Assembly (NCBI GenBank): GCA_019022495.1
Contig: JAFEKR010000051.1
Span: 1 to 64,000, forward strand
DNA: 64,000 nucleotides
From: Epichloe hybrida
Taxonomy: Eukaryota > Ascomycota > Sordariomycetes > Hypocreales > Clavicipitaceae
Direction of reading: 5' to 3'
Shown piece after piece: positions 23,698 through 35,000 of the stretch. The notes beneath the pieces are model-generated. The model searched no databases and was not told the origin of the DNA. It was given only the letters and a program-made list of their open reading frames with translations. Numbering within the stretch: the first letter of the stretch is position 1; each line of letters begins with the position of its first letter. The translations under genes were made by a program, and so were the position numbers.

Positions 23698-24717
23698 ATG
23701 TCCACGAGAAACCTTCCTTCGGCTCACCCCTTTCCGCCCGATGTTCTAGCGTGTCATGGCAGCAGCAGCAGCAGTTTGGTGGCTCTTGGTGGTGGCTCAA
23801 AGACAGGGACTCGCCCGACTCAGAAAATATCTGGCCCAGCCTCCACCTTGAACATCACAGAGACTTCGAACGAGTATGATGACGAGGCTGGATCCAACAA
23901 GGTCCAACACAGTGAGTTGTCGGCTCGCATAGACGCTTACATCCATACGAACCCCTTGATCGGACTACCAGCCTCTATAATGGTGGACGGCGCTCAAGTT
24001 CGATTTGGTCCTCATATACCGGCTCGTCGGGCTGCCATCGCCTATTTTTTATCGGTCGGCATATGCCCAGATTCGCTGCCTTTGGTATACGCCAAGGTTG
24101 ACAAGGGAAAAGCCAGGCGCATCGCCTGCTTGTATGAAGAGCTACAGCCCTCGCCTGAGGACAAACTCACTCAAGCTTCATACCGTGCACTGGCTGAAGA
24201 AACGCTGGCACAATGGAAGTTTGTGAAAGCCACGGGGCTCCGTATCGAATACAATCCCTCCATGAGAGGTGAACCGGATCCATACTCTAATCCCAGGCGG
24301 CTCATTCTCGATGTGAGACAGAAGAACCATCTCTTCGTCACCGCCACCCGATCAGCATATGGTGCTGCGTCTTTTGAGCTCGACCCATCCAATCCCCTTC
24401 TGGACGAGGTGCCCGATGAGCGTATATCCGGTGAGGTACCACTTGTCAATGACATTCTTCGAGTTGTACATGACTACTTCGGCCACACCCGCGAGGGCCT
24501 TGGTTTCCGGTCCGAGGGTGAGTACAACGCTTGGCGGGGACACCTAGCTATGTACTCGCCACTCGCCAGGAGGGCCATGACAATGGAGATGTGGGTGCAA
24601 AACTGTTGGATCAACTACGGGCCATTTGGTTCAAGCAATCGGTGTGCGAGCGTGGAAAACACAAAATTTCCAGCCCAAAAGCTGGGTCTTTTGCCCGAAT
24701 GGGTATCCGATGACTGA
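23698..24717 (+). CDS. Unrecognised protein with conserved HDYFGH block, candidate horizontal transfer
   Basis: Single exon, 339 aa from the first ATG; longer versions need a non-ATG start. Residues 1-75 are S/G/T-rich and probably disordered. A short helical part follows. The C-terminal third (about 250-310) carries a dense motif series: VNDILRVVHDYFGHTREG with H258, D259 and H263, then GEYNAWRGHLAMYSPLARRA and MWVQNCWINYGPF. Paired His/Asp/Glu residues suggest metal binding or hydrolysis. From memory, not from a search, this series resembles a region found in very large phage and prophage proteins of unknown function; that would imply transfer from bacteria. No introns, signal peptide or membrane segment. 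It sits between the monooxygenase and ligase genes, so it may be an unassigned enzyme of the proposed cluster. Confidence 0.6.
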   Translation: MSTRNLPSAHPFPPDVLACHGSSSSSLVALGGGSKTGTRPTQKISGPASTLNITETSNEYDDEAGSNKVQHSELSARIDAYIHTNPLIGLPASIMVDGAQVRFGPHIPARRAAIAYFLSVGICPDSLPLVYAKVDKGKARRIACLYEELQPSPEDKLTQASYRALAEETLAQWKFVKATGLRIEYNPSMRGEPDPYSNPRRLILDVRQKNHLFVTATRSAYGAASFELDPSNPLLDEVPDERISGEVPLVNDILRVVHDYFGHTREGLGFRSEGEYNAWRGHLAMYSPLARRAMTMEMWVQNCWINYGPFGSSNRCASVENTKFPAQKLGLLPEWVSDD

Positions 24718-25044
24718 GAGAGAGCAAAGGCGCACCTGTATGATTGAGAAAAATGAAAAAAAAAAACCCCCCATGTAACGCATAATGTGCTTGTCAATAC
24801 ATAGATTTGATTTAAACACTTTTTTTTTTTCTTTCGATCCCTTGTCTTCCCCGTCAGCATCGAATGTAGAATAAAAGACACACAGTCATTCCCTCATACT
24901 TCCACCGTGGAAAGGGGGAATATCAGAAGATACGTTGCAGGGAACTAGAACAAGTACGTTGAATAACCATTCTAGCGCTACCCTAAAGAGTTTAAAGTCC
25001 TGAAAGAACCAACTTTTGGAACAAGCCATTTCTTTATTGACGTC
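24718..25044. other. Convergent intergenic region
   Basis: 327 bases between the 3' ends of the HDYFGH gene and the ATP-grasp gene, with A and T homopolymer runs (about 24,755-24,766 and 24,820-24,830). No gene. Confidence 0.7.
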
Positions 25045-27060
25045 TCAGAAATTGTTTGTGTGTTCTCTCACCCGCTTCTCAATCTCTCGTCCGATGCGAA
25101 GCGCTTCTTTGCGACTCTTGCGCGAAACTACGAGGAAGAAAGCAATGAAGTTACCGTAAACCTGCCCCGTTTTAGGATCAAGAACTTCTTCACCATCCTC
25201 CATAAGATTAGCACAATATGTGACGTGGACGCCTAAATCCTGCTCTTGGCCGAGCTTGTGCGCGTTTGCTTGCAGAACTGTCTTGCAAATATCCCCAAAT
25301 CTATAAGTCCCTCCTTTCTGAGCAGAAACAAACAAGAGCTGCATGAAGTACTGCGCGCCGTCACGAAAAGGGTTAGATAAAGCCAAGATACGACTCTTGT
25401 CGGCTAAGGCGTTCAAAAGAGAAATACTGTAGTATGACACGCCATATGCTCTTGCGGTGGCTTCAACCTCTTGCCATCCTGGTGCCCGAGGATTGATCTC
25501 CAAGAGGAACACATCATCCGGTTGTGTATTCGTTGCCGTTGCTGATTTGTCTAGCTGTAGATCGATGAGTCCGTCTGCATCAGCATCTGTAGCATAGTGG
25601 CAGCTAGAGTTCCGCAGCTTCGCCTCGATATGCAAGACGGCATTTTGAAAGCCAGCTGCCAGAGAAAGCTCATGAAGCTTTTGCTGCAGTGCTTCAAGTT
25701 CAGTCGAGGGCAGACGAGAAGGTAGCATGTTTGAAGTCTCGACGAAATTAGGCACTCGGGCCCCAGTGTCGCTGCTTTCACCGTCTCCAGCGCTCGGGAA
25801 GTCATCGTTGACCTCAAAAAATACAATCTTGCCATCAACGAGCACCATGTTGGCGTCGACCTCTGGTCCATCAACATAAGTTTCAATGACAACGTCATGG
25901 CCATGCCAAGCTGTAAATGATTCGCGCCATAGCAGAGGCACTTTCTCACGCAGCTCCTGCTCGTCGCGCACTTTCCATACGCCTTCTGACGACCAACCCT
26001 TGGACGGCTTGACGATGAGAGGGTAGGGAAGCTGCGGTCCTTCCCTGGAAAGCATGGCGTCCAAGTCGCCCTGAGATCGAACAAGTCGGCAGAAGACATT
26101 TTGGTCCAGCTGGCGCGTCTTGTACTTGTTTTGAGCCAGGGCCACAGCTTCTGGGGGTGAGGTATTGAAACCGAGCTGGCTGTTGGCTTTGGCTATGACG
26201 GTATGAAGATGTTCATCTACACTGATCATACCATCAAGACGATTTCCCTCCGTCTTGCTTTGTTGGTATTCTCTCATCTTTTCAACAATGCGCTCAACTA
26301 TGCCCTCGTTTGCTTCCATGTCCATTGCCACAAATTCTTCACGAAGGTGCTTGTACGTGTCGTTTGCTGCCATCCAGTGACTGGCATCATCAAACACCAC
26401 CAATGCAATGTTCAACGATGCAGCCGCCAGCAAATAACCTTGAACCTTGGGAAGAGAGCCAGCTCCTACAAGAGCCAAATGCTTTCGAGGTATCGGGCTT
26501 GAGGACAGCCAGGGAAAAGAAATGCGGTTCGTCAACTCATCGTCGACGGCTGCAGATGTGTAAGGGGTAGAGCATGAGCTCTCGGCCTGTATCTGGACTG
26601 CGCCATAGCAATGAGGAAGTAAACTTGATAGGGCCATGGACTGGTACAGTTCGATAGTACAGCCTTTGATGTGTTGGCCTGGTGCAACAAAGCCCTGTAC
26701 CTTGGCGACATTGGGGCAATCAATCAAGCGCCGCTCAAGAAAGTCAGACTGAATGACGTGTCCGGATTGCGATGGCAGCAATAGTTTAACGACCCTATCG
26801 CTCAGTCGAGGGACTTCCCGTAGAAACTGGAAGGCTGCGCATGTTGCGGAGTTCTCATTCAGTGTCGCTGTCAAGTTTTCCGACACGCGGTTGACGTCGA
26901 CGGTGACGACTATGGAGCCGGTCTCGTCAGGCAAACCACAGAGGCTCCATCCTCTTCCTGTGTCAGACTCACCGGGTGACCCTATCCATCTCAGTCCATC
27001 TCAACACATTAGCAAATTTCAGCAGGACAGGTTCTATGAATGCAGCCAGCACCTACCCAT
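25045..27060 (-). CDS. ATP-grasp amide/peptide ligase
   Basis: ATP-grasp ligase joining a carboxylate to an amine through an acyl-phosphate; the domain order resembles carnosine-synthase-like and L-amino-acid ligases. The main exon (25045-26981) is open but has no ATG before the conserved start. A 4-nt first exon ATGG (27057-27060) with donor GTAGGT, a TGCTAATG branch site and acceptor TAG restores the frame, giving MGSPGESD... and 646 aa. This tiny exon is inferred. Visible motifs are the ATP-binding segment YPLIVKPSKGWSSEGVWKV, the strand VVIETYVDGPEVDANMVL and the metal-binding segment FLLEINPRAPGW (E and N). A Rossmann-like N-terminal part contains LALVGAGSLPKVQGYLLAA. It is divergent to the peptide transporter. 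Fungal ATP-grasp enzymes occur in secondary-metabolite clusters (FsqD of fumisoquin). Substrates unknown. Confidence 0.85.
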
Positions 27061-27598
27061 GTTTTCTCAGCTGTGTTTTTCTTCCTAGACTTTGAGCAGT
27101 TCTAGGTGTTTTGAAACATTGAAGGGATGTTGGATAAGAGAATCAATTATAATGCGATGTGACGATAGCGCGACGACGACGACAGTTCCGATTCAACTGC
27201 AGCATGACCCAAACACAAGAAGGGCTACATGTAATAATAAATAATGCAATGCAGTCATCAACTCGGCTCATGCGGTCAGCTGGTGGTCAGCTGGTGGTCA
27301 GCTGGCGGTCAGCTGACGGTCAGCTGTACACGTTCGTGCCCGGGCCCCTGTGTCCTAAGAGGATATACTGAGGCACACCCACTGTACCCGTTCACTGGAA
27401 ATCTACTTGATTTCTTATTTCCTTATTTGCTCATCTCCCGGGGTTGCTCACGACCATGTTCTTTCTTGCAACCAATCCTTCTCCTTCGTCGCTGCCACAG
27501 ACCTTTGGAGGACCAGAAATACTTGACTTTATTCGCACTACATTGTGATTTTCATGTCGTAACATTGCCTCTTTTTCGGTCACCACCACACCAGGCAA
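27061..27598. promoter_or_regulatory. Divergent promoter of ATP-grasp ligase and peptide transporter
   Basis: A 538-bp region between two divergently transcribed starts. The centre holds a five-unit 11-bp array with CAGCTG cores (27274-27326), listed separately. A short CGA-rich run (ACGACGACGAC) lies near 27,170. Confidence 0.65.
27274..27326. repeat. Five GGTCAGCTG sites at exact 11-bp spacing
   Basis: GGTCAGCTG occurs at 27274-27282, 27285-27293, 27296-27304, 27307-27315 and 27318-27326. Each contains the palindromic E-box CAGCTG. The last two sites form an 8-bp perfect inverted repeat with a 1-nt spacer, CAGCTGAC-G-GTCAGCTG (27310-27326). The 11-bp phasing places all sites on roughly one DNA face. 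Confidence 0.9.
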
Positions 27599-29251
27599 AT
27601 GGCCTGCCTGCCTGACGAGGCAGCGAGCCCAGGACCAGCAGATGCTACTGAAAAGGTGCATCACTGTCTTGCCAAAGGCACGATAACTGACCATGGCAAC
27701 TCGTCGAGCGAGAACAGAAGCGCTGAAAACGTGACAGGCAATCTCCGAAAAGTGGCTGGTCCGATCCCGGTTTCCGTTTGGCTTGTCTTGCTACTGAACA
27801 TGGCAGAGCGATTCTCTTTCTATGGCATGACGGCTCCTTTCATGAATTTCATGCAAAATCAACGCAATGACCCGCTGCATCCCGGCCGCCTGGGCTGGGG
27901 TCAGTCAAGAGCTTCCCAAGTTTCGAATTCTTTCTTCATCATGTCGCTCTTGACGCCGATGGGTGCCTCGCTGGTAGCTGATAAGTCGCTAGGTCGATAC
28001 AAGGTCCTGTGCGTCACATTTGGCATTTACCTCGCTGGTGGGATTCTCCTTGTTGTGTCTAGTCTGCCATCTTTGGTGAATTACGTGGCGCCTCTGTTCA
28101 TCACGTCTCTGATATTGATAGCCGTGGGCATGTCTGGCGTCAACGGGCTCATGGCTGCCTTCGTAAGCGACCAATTACCCAAGGAGGATGTACGCATCAT
28201 CAAGACTCGCAAGGGCGAGCAGGTTGTTCTTGATCACGGCCGAACTCTCGAGTCCATATACAACATGTACTACTGGAGCATTAATGTGGGTGGCCTGGCA
28301 GGTATAGCAAGCACAGAGCTCGAGCTCCATATTGGCTTCTGGGCGGCCTATTTACTCCCAACTTGTGCGCTTGCCATATCGGCGGGCATATTATACCTAG
28401 GGAGAAGCCGCTTCGTCGTCGTTCTGGCGGAATCGACAGCGCTGCCCAACGCTGCCAAGGTCATGTGGTTAGGAGTTCGTGGGAGATTCTCCCTCGACCA
28501 GGCCAAGGAGTCTCACCAAGAAAGAAAGCACAATCGTCAAGTTTCTTGGACAGATGATTTCGTTGAAGAAGTGAAGAAAGCATTGTCAGCGTGCCGCATG
28601 ATGTATGCGGCGTGGCCAATTCTTTGGATTTGCCGCGGACAGGTCAGCAACAATCTCGTTTCTCAAGCCTCGCAGATGCAGAACTCGGGCGTTCCCAATG
28701 ATATGATGTATAACACAAACCCCATTGTCATCATTCTCTTCATACCAATTGTGGACCGGCTTATCTTCCCTTGGCTTCGGCGTCGTGGGTTCGCCTTAAC
28801 CGCCGTCACACGCCTCGTGTGCGGCTTTCTGCTCGAGGCTCTCGCCATGGCCATGGCCGCCATCGTGCAGCATCTGATATACCGCTCGGGGCCGTGCTAC
28901 GAGTATCCACTGACGTGTCCTGCATCCAAGGGGGGTTCAATTCCTAATTCCGTCAGCATCTTCTTGCAGATACCGATCTTTGCGCTGGAGGCTTTTTCCG
29001 AAATCCTGTCTTCCCCCGCCGGCTATGAACTAGCTTTTACCATGGCGCCTACTAGCATGAAGAGCGTCTTGCAGGCATTATTTAGTACCACAGGCGCCGT
29101 TGGATCGTCCTTGAGCATTGCGCTCAGTCCCTTGTACAAGGACCCTTACATGGCGTGGGTCTATGGCTCTCTTGCGATTGCCATGGGCATCGTGACGCTC
29201 GTATTCTATTGCATATGGGGACGCAGGGAAAAAAGAGGCGTAAAGAAATAA
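27599..29251 (+). CDS. PTR2: POT/PTR-family proton-coupled peptide transporter
   Basis: Membrane importer of di- and tripeptides or related small compounds driven by protons. Single exon, 550 aa, within the usual range. After a hydrophilic ~55-residue N-terminus, the first helix carries MAERFSFYGMTAPF, the E-R-F-S-F/Y-Y-G signature of POT proteins. The second signature appears as YNMYYWSINVGGL. About a dozen hydrophobic segments follow, with a central cytosolic loop around residues 290-330 and a basic C-terminal tail. ATG context is GGCAAATGG. The gene shares its promoter with the ATP-grasp ligase, which suggests transport of a dipeptide-like substrate or product. Substrate is inferred. It is the last intact gene before RIP-mutated DNA. 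Confidence 0.9.
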   Translation: MACLPDEAASPGPADATEKVHHCLAKGTITDHGNSSSENRSAENVTGNLRKVAGPIPVSVWLVLLLNMAERFSFYGMTAPFMNFMQNQRNDPLHPGRLGWGQSRASQVSNSFFIMSLLTPMGASLVADKSLGRYKVLCVTFGIYLAGGILLVVSSLPSLVNYVAPLFITSLILIAVGMSGVNGLMAAFVSDQLPKEDVRIIKTRKGEQVVLDHGRTLESIYNMYYWSINVGGLAGIASTELELHIGFWAAYLLPTCALAISAGILYLGRSRFVVVLAESTALPNAAKVMWLGVRGRFSLDQAKESHQERKHNRQVSWTDDFVEEVKKALSACRMMYAAWPILWICRGQVSNNLVSQASQMQNSGVPNDMMYNTNPIVIILFIPIVDRLIFPWLRRRGFALTAVTRLVCGFLLEALAMAMAAIVQHLIYRSGPCYEYPLTCPASKGGSIPNSVSIFLQIPIFALEAFSEILSSPAGYELAFTMAPTSMKSVLQALFSTTGAVGSSLSIALSPLYKDPYMAWVYGSLAIAMGIVTLVFYCIWGRREKRGVKK

Positions 29252-29589
29252 ACGGTGAAGCCAGAACTTGTTTGATCTTGGAAGCAATCATGTAATTACC
29301 TAGTCGCACTGTTGGAAATGGATACCGAGCCCTGCGATGGCATTCACTATCGAGCATCAGTTCTATCGCGAAAGCGCACGACATTTACCCCCTTGGCAGT
29401 GTGAAGGCTACAAGTAGGTCGCGGTCACACTGTATCGATTCTCTTATTTATCCTTATTCCATACTAAAGCCTGATTGTCCGAATAATGACTTTTCAAGTG
29501 TAGTACAAGATCCTTATGGCTGCCCGAATTTATCGGCATCATAGGCGCAGGGAAAGCGTTAGTATCCGCCTGGGCTAATTATTATCCGG
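29252..29589. other. 3' flank of the peptide transporter, transition to A+T-rich DNA
   Basis: About 340 bases of ordinary composition that probably include the 3' UTR of the transporter. Base composition drops sharply around 29,560-29,600. Confidence 0.55.
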
Positions 29590-29713
29590 TTCCGTTTTTA
29601 CTAATAATATTAACATCAAGTGTGTAAAAGGGCTTTTTTAGTTAATCTACTATAATACAAATTTTACAAATTTATACATAACTATCCCTCTAGGGGCATA
29701 TGCTTTTCCCTTT

Positions 29714-29760
29714 ACTAAGACGTCACTTAGCAGATATCTAAGGAGAAGTGATGTCTTAGT
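29714..29760. repeat. Inverted repeat (hairpin), 15-bp arms
   Basis: Arms at 29714-29728 (ACTAAGACGTCACTT) and 29746-29760 pair with one G/A mismatch of the type RIP would create. On the minus strand it lies just beyond the 3' end of the helicase remnant. Helitrons have a hairpin near their 3' end, but I cannot show a clean CTRR terminus here. Confidence 0.55.
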
Positions 29761-29899
29761 AGATAATAATACCTTTCCCCCTCTTATAATCTTAAATTAA
29801 TTTATATTAAATTAATATAAATAGGAGATTTAATAACTAGGACTAGGCTATAAGATTCTTTTATTTAAGGAGCAGGAGGGGTCTAAGCTAAGTTAATAT

Positions 29900-32000
29900 G
29901 CGGAGGTAGCTTAACCACCTTATTATTATTAATAATAAAGCTAATAAAGCTCTTATTATTTAAACTTATTAAAATTTCTATATCTAATAAGATATATTAG
30001 CTTTATCTAGCTATTATATAGCGTAAATTATTTCTACCTTTTATTACTATATATTAAGAGCCCTTAGGCTAGTATCTAAGTTAGTCTAGGAAGTAAGAGT
30101 GCTAAGATTAAAGGGAGCATTAAATATAATACCCTTAAGCATCTTTACTCTTAAGATAGTAATATATATAAGGCCTATTATAAACTCCTTTATAAAGATA
30201 TTAGCCACTGCCTTATTAAGAGTAATGCCCTATAACTTATGCATAGTAATGCTATATATAATTATAAATAGGAATTAACGCTAGCTATATAGGTTACTAC
30301 CCTTAATAAACTTATAGTATGCTTAGAAAATAGGAATAATAGTAGCCTTATTAGGCTTTATAAAGTAAGGTAGTCCTACGTACTTATCTATTTATATAAA
30401 TATAATATTAGGAGCCTATTAGTAAGGATTAGTAATATCTTAATCCTAGTAAATATCTTCTATAATCCCTATAGCGCTATTAACAAGGCCTATAGGTATC
30501 TAGATATTTTCTATTAGCATAACCCTTACTCTAATATAAACTAGTAAAGTATAGTAGAGGTTTCCTGCTATTTAAGAATTAGTATTATGCCTAAATTCGC
30601 TAATATATATTACGTAGACCTAAATAATTAGTAATATAAGCCTTTCTATATAGTTATAGTTATATTCTTAGACCTGCTATCTTATATAGTAGATACAAAC
30701 TGTATTTACAAAGGAATTAACCTCTAGAGGTGAGAGCTATAATTAAATTTAGGAATAAAGAAGCTTCTAATAGTTAATAGATAGCTAAGCTAAATAAAGG
30801 CCCTAGAGAGCTTTATGGAATAGTGCTTGTGTATTGCCTTATTAGTAGATAACTTACTAAAGCATAATAGTCTTATTAAAGGCCTAATAGGCATTACGCC
30901 TAGCTAGATCTATATTATTTATAAGTCTGTTATTACTATAAAGAGGCTTCTTAAAGACTAGTAAAAGCTAGTAAAAGTTACTAAAGAGAATTACGCTATA
31001 GCTACTAAAGTAGTCCTTTAAATTAGAAAAGATCTAATAAAGTTATTAGTTAATAGAGTAAAGTATCTTTAGCCTAATTATAGACTTCTTATTAATAATA
31101 ATATATTTAACCCTTTATAGGGTACCCTATAAATTAGAAAGCTTATTAGTTAAAAGCTTAGGTAAGGTTATAATCTGCCTTAAGACTAGAAAATATAGCA
31201 GTGAATATAATATCATTTTATTAATACTATTAGTAGCAATTCTAGTAAGGGCAGCTTACATAATATATCCTAGGGCGTGGTGTTCTAGTGCTATGGAAAT
31301 AGCGTGAATAATAAATGATTTCCCTATACCTCCCTAGCTATTAACCTAGAGAAGAAGTAATTTAAGTATTTGCTTATTTAGATTAAGAGTATCCTTAAGG
31401 TAGTAAATATATATATTAAAGATAAGGCACTACTCTAGATTAAGACTAGTAATATTCTAGTTACTTATAGGATCCTAAGAAGTAATAGTAGTAGTAAAAG
31501 ACTCCTTAAGGCTATTCTAATACTCTCTCTTTTATATAAGAAGATTAGGATAGGTTCTAATATGATTTCGCTAATTATAGGCTAAATCACAATCGCGGTT
31601 CCTAAGTAATTTAACCTTATTAGTATTAAGCTTAATATATAGAATTTAGTAAGCCATTTCCTACTAAGCCTCTAGCTAGACCTTATTCTCCTACTAAGGG
31701 TCTTCCTTAAACTTATCTTCTATTATAGGAGGCAGCTTACTATAGTAATTATAATAGTAAGCGCTAGCGTAAACTCTCTAATAATATATAAATACCTCAC
31801 AAAATATAGTAAAACTCTTCTCCTTTACTATATTTAGCTAGTTATAGTTAGTATAGGGATAGCTTAGTATAAGCTTTACTTTATAGAAGTCCTTAAAGCT
31901 TTTATTATTAGGATTAGTCTTATATTACAAGAAGTAATTTAGGACCTAGTTAGGCATATTAAGGAACTCTTACTAATGCTTAGGCTTCTTAGAGAAGTTA
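29900..32000 (-). pseudogene. RIP-killed PIF1/Helitron-type DNA helicase remnant
   Basis: Reading the minus strand and treating in-frame TAG/TAA as mutated CAG/CAA gives a continuous superfamily 1 helicase. The Walker A region reads LLLLQVNSQGGIGKSFII (P-loop GGIGKS at 31316-31333). The Walker B region reads YIIINKKSII near 31,080-31,105, where active PIF1-like proteins have IIDEKSM; the D-to-N and E-to-K changes are exactly what RIP gives. Then SVILFSNFYQLL (about 30,960-31,000, for FGDFYQLPP), KPLYS and a degraded RQQG motif near 30,845 follow in order. Boundaries are approximate. The Rep/HUH part of a Helitron should lie upstream (32-36 kb) but I did not identify it, so this could also be a lone PIF1-like helicase family. 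Confidence 0.8.
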
Positions 32001-35000
32001 ATCTAGGTTAGGAACTAAAAATAATAAAGATTCTATAGGCTTATAAGGTAATTTAGGTACTTCTAGTAAGAATTCAAAGTCTATTAAACCTAATCTTTAC
32101 CCTTAGCAGGTAGATAATCTACTTACTAATACTTATTAGGTAGGTAGTAATTAACACTATAAATAACACATAATCCTTCTTAAAGGTTAAGGTTAAGTAA
32201 TAGGTAAAGAATCTCTTATATAGACTAGTCTCTTTTAGTAATAAGTTTGTTTATAAACTTAGCAATAAATCTAACAAGCCTATGACTTACATTAACCTTA
32301 GGCAGAATCTCCTTAGCTATATCCTAGAAGGTCTTTAACTACTATTTAGCCTTACTATAATATTTTAATATATAAGAGATAACGGTATACACACCTATAT
32401 AGGGCGTAAAGTTAATATTAGCAAGCTATAAGGCTATAACTATAGGGCTAAAGTTATTTAGAAAGGTATTATTCTAAGCCCTATTAAATATAAGATACTA
32501 TGGGTTAAAGTTCCTTATAATAATTAGCTCTTTATAATATGCTTGTGGAAAGTAAAATTAGTAGTGTGTCTCCTCTATTAATCTCCTATTAGGTAGTTAC
32601 TTATAATACTAATAGTATGCTTCTATGTACTTATAGCGTTAAACGTAATTAATTATATTAACTAAATCACTAAACTTAGAATTTATAATAGGTAAGATTA
32701 AAGGGTTATTACCCTAACGCTACTAATTCACTAAGTTAGGGTAGGTATTATAGGTAGTAATATACTACCCCTAGTACTTAGCAAAGACCTTCTATAGTTT
32801 TGTAGTCATAAGGCTAGTATCCAGGGTATCTTTAATCTAAAAGAGGCAATAAGCATAAGGGCTACCTTAGGACTACTACTTATATTAGTACTAATATTCC
32901 TTAATACTAAATTTAGGCTAAAGAACTTACTTAAAGAATAACTAGAAGTATATCTTAAAGTACTATACTAAGATATATAGGTTTTTGTAAAGGTTCTTAC
33001 CTATAATCCTAGCCTTAACTTAGTTATTCCCTAACTACTATTTATTATAATTTAGTATAAACCTCTAAAGGTCTTACTAGTGTAAATTAGTAGCTAAAAG
33101 GGTAATAAATATACCTAGGTAGCTAAGAGTATAAACATACGCCTTAAGCTAGTTCTTACGGCCTCCCTAGTATGCTTATGTGCCTTATAGGCTCCCTAAG
33201 AATCTTACTATAAAGTTAAGTAATGCCTTAGCTTTAGTAGTATCTAAGTTAAAAGCTAGTTAAAGCTAGTTAATATTAACAGCCTAATAGTAATATTCTC
33301 TCTTAATAAAGTAAGCGCTTTACTTATTCACTTGCTAACACATAAGCGTATTAAATATAATATAGCAAAATTAAGGATGCTAAGTAAAGCAGCTATTATT
33401 ATACTTTATTAGGTGATTAATATAGTTAGAGTAGCTTATAGTGCGTTCGTAAGGCTTAATAAACTTAGCTTCTTTGTTTAGAAAGAGACCTAGAAATGCT
33501 TCTAAGAGTAATAGCTAAGACTAATTAAACTTGTTTAAAGGTATGCTATAAATGTTAGGTATATTAAGGTATATCTAAGGTTTAACTTACTAGAGGGGAA
33601 TTTACTCTAGTAACACCTAAGGCCTATTAGAACCTTAAAGCTAATAATAGAGTTGTGTAAGCTCCTATTGCTAAGTGATAAAATTAGGAACCATAGCTTT
33701 ATTAAAGTGTGTATTAATCTAGTTATTATCTTTATTAAGGTAGGTCTCTTTAATATTAATGGCGTTAGTTGCCTCTACTATAAGCTAGTCTATAATATCT
33801 CTATTACTAGGTAACTAGAGTAAATTATTCTTATTTATGTTAATATAGCAATACCTAGGATGATTTAAACGGAGATATATAAGCCAGGCCTAGATAATAG
33901 GCTACTGCACTCTGAATTAGTTACGGAACTAACGTATTATATGTAGCTAATTTATCTGATTTATAGGTTAAAGGATAATAATATTAAGATCCCTAGGTAA
34001 AAGCGGTAGCTAGTTATAGACTTAACTAATATTCTTTATAAAGTTAACTATATAGCCCTTGTATTTATACTACTAACCATAATAGGTCATAACTATAACA
34101 TGAACGTAAACCTTAGTAATAAGCATCTCTTTAGTCTGCGTAAGCTTAGGTAAATAGCCTAGAACCAACCTAGGATTAAGCTTATTTTCTTTAGACTAAA
34201 AAAAGGGCTAACTAGCGCGGCATTAATTACAAGATGCGCGGCCCTAGGGGACTACGTTGTAATAGTTATAAGAGTAGCAGATTCTATTCCTAACCTTAAG
34301 ACTAAACTATCTTATCTTATAATAAGTGTAATACTCTATAGTATTTAACGCTAGGCTTACTACCTAGTAGCTAATTAAGCTATAGTTACGCTTAGTTAGG
34401 TATAACTAGTCTAGATCTCCCTAAAAGACTAGATTAGGTAAGATAAGTAAATCCTAAGAAGCAGACTTACTAAGGTTTAAAGGTAGACGTGGTTACACTA
34501 ATAAACGCTAAGAAAGTGATATATTTAGATTAGAATCCCCTACTAAGGACTAAGAAGGTGTAAAATTATCTATTATATTATGATTACACTATTCACAATA
34601 TCTATGTTTTACTCTATCAGGAGTAATAAAGCTCTAGTAGGTAAATATATAATAATATAATAGGCATTATTTCTATTCCATGCCTAGGATAGGATTATTA
34701 TTGTTATCTAGGTTACTTGCTATATTAATTTAGCTACTAAAGAGTTTCTAAACTCCTAGCTAATATAAAGAGGCTACCTAGTGTAAAATAGTAGCTAATA
34801 AAGGGGTAGGGTTAGGTTCTTCCCTAGCTTATTATATAACTTAATACTCTTATTAGATTATAGCTTACTCTAGTTTAGTATAAATACATAGTGTTAAGAG
34901 TAGGTTAACATACCTATAAAGAACACGCCTTAGCTTTATCTAGTATATCTTAAGAAGCCTATCTATAGCAAAGAAACCTTATTAATCTATATATTATTTA

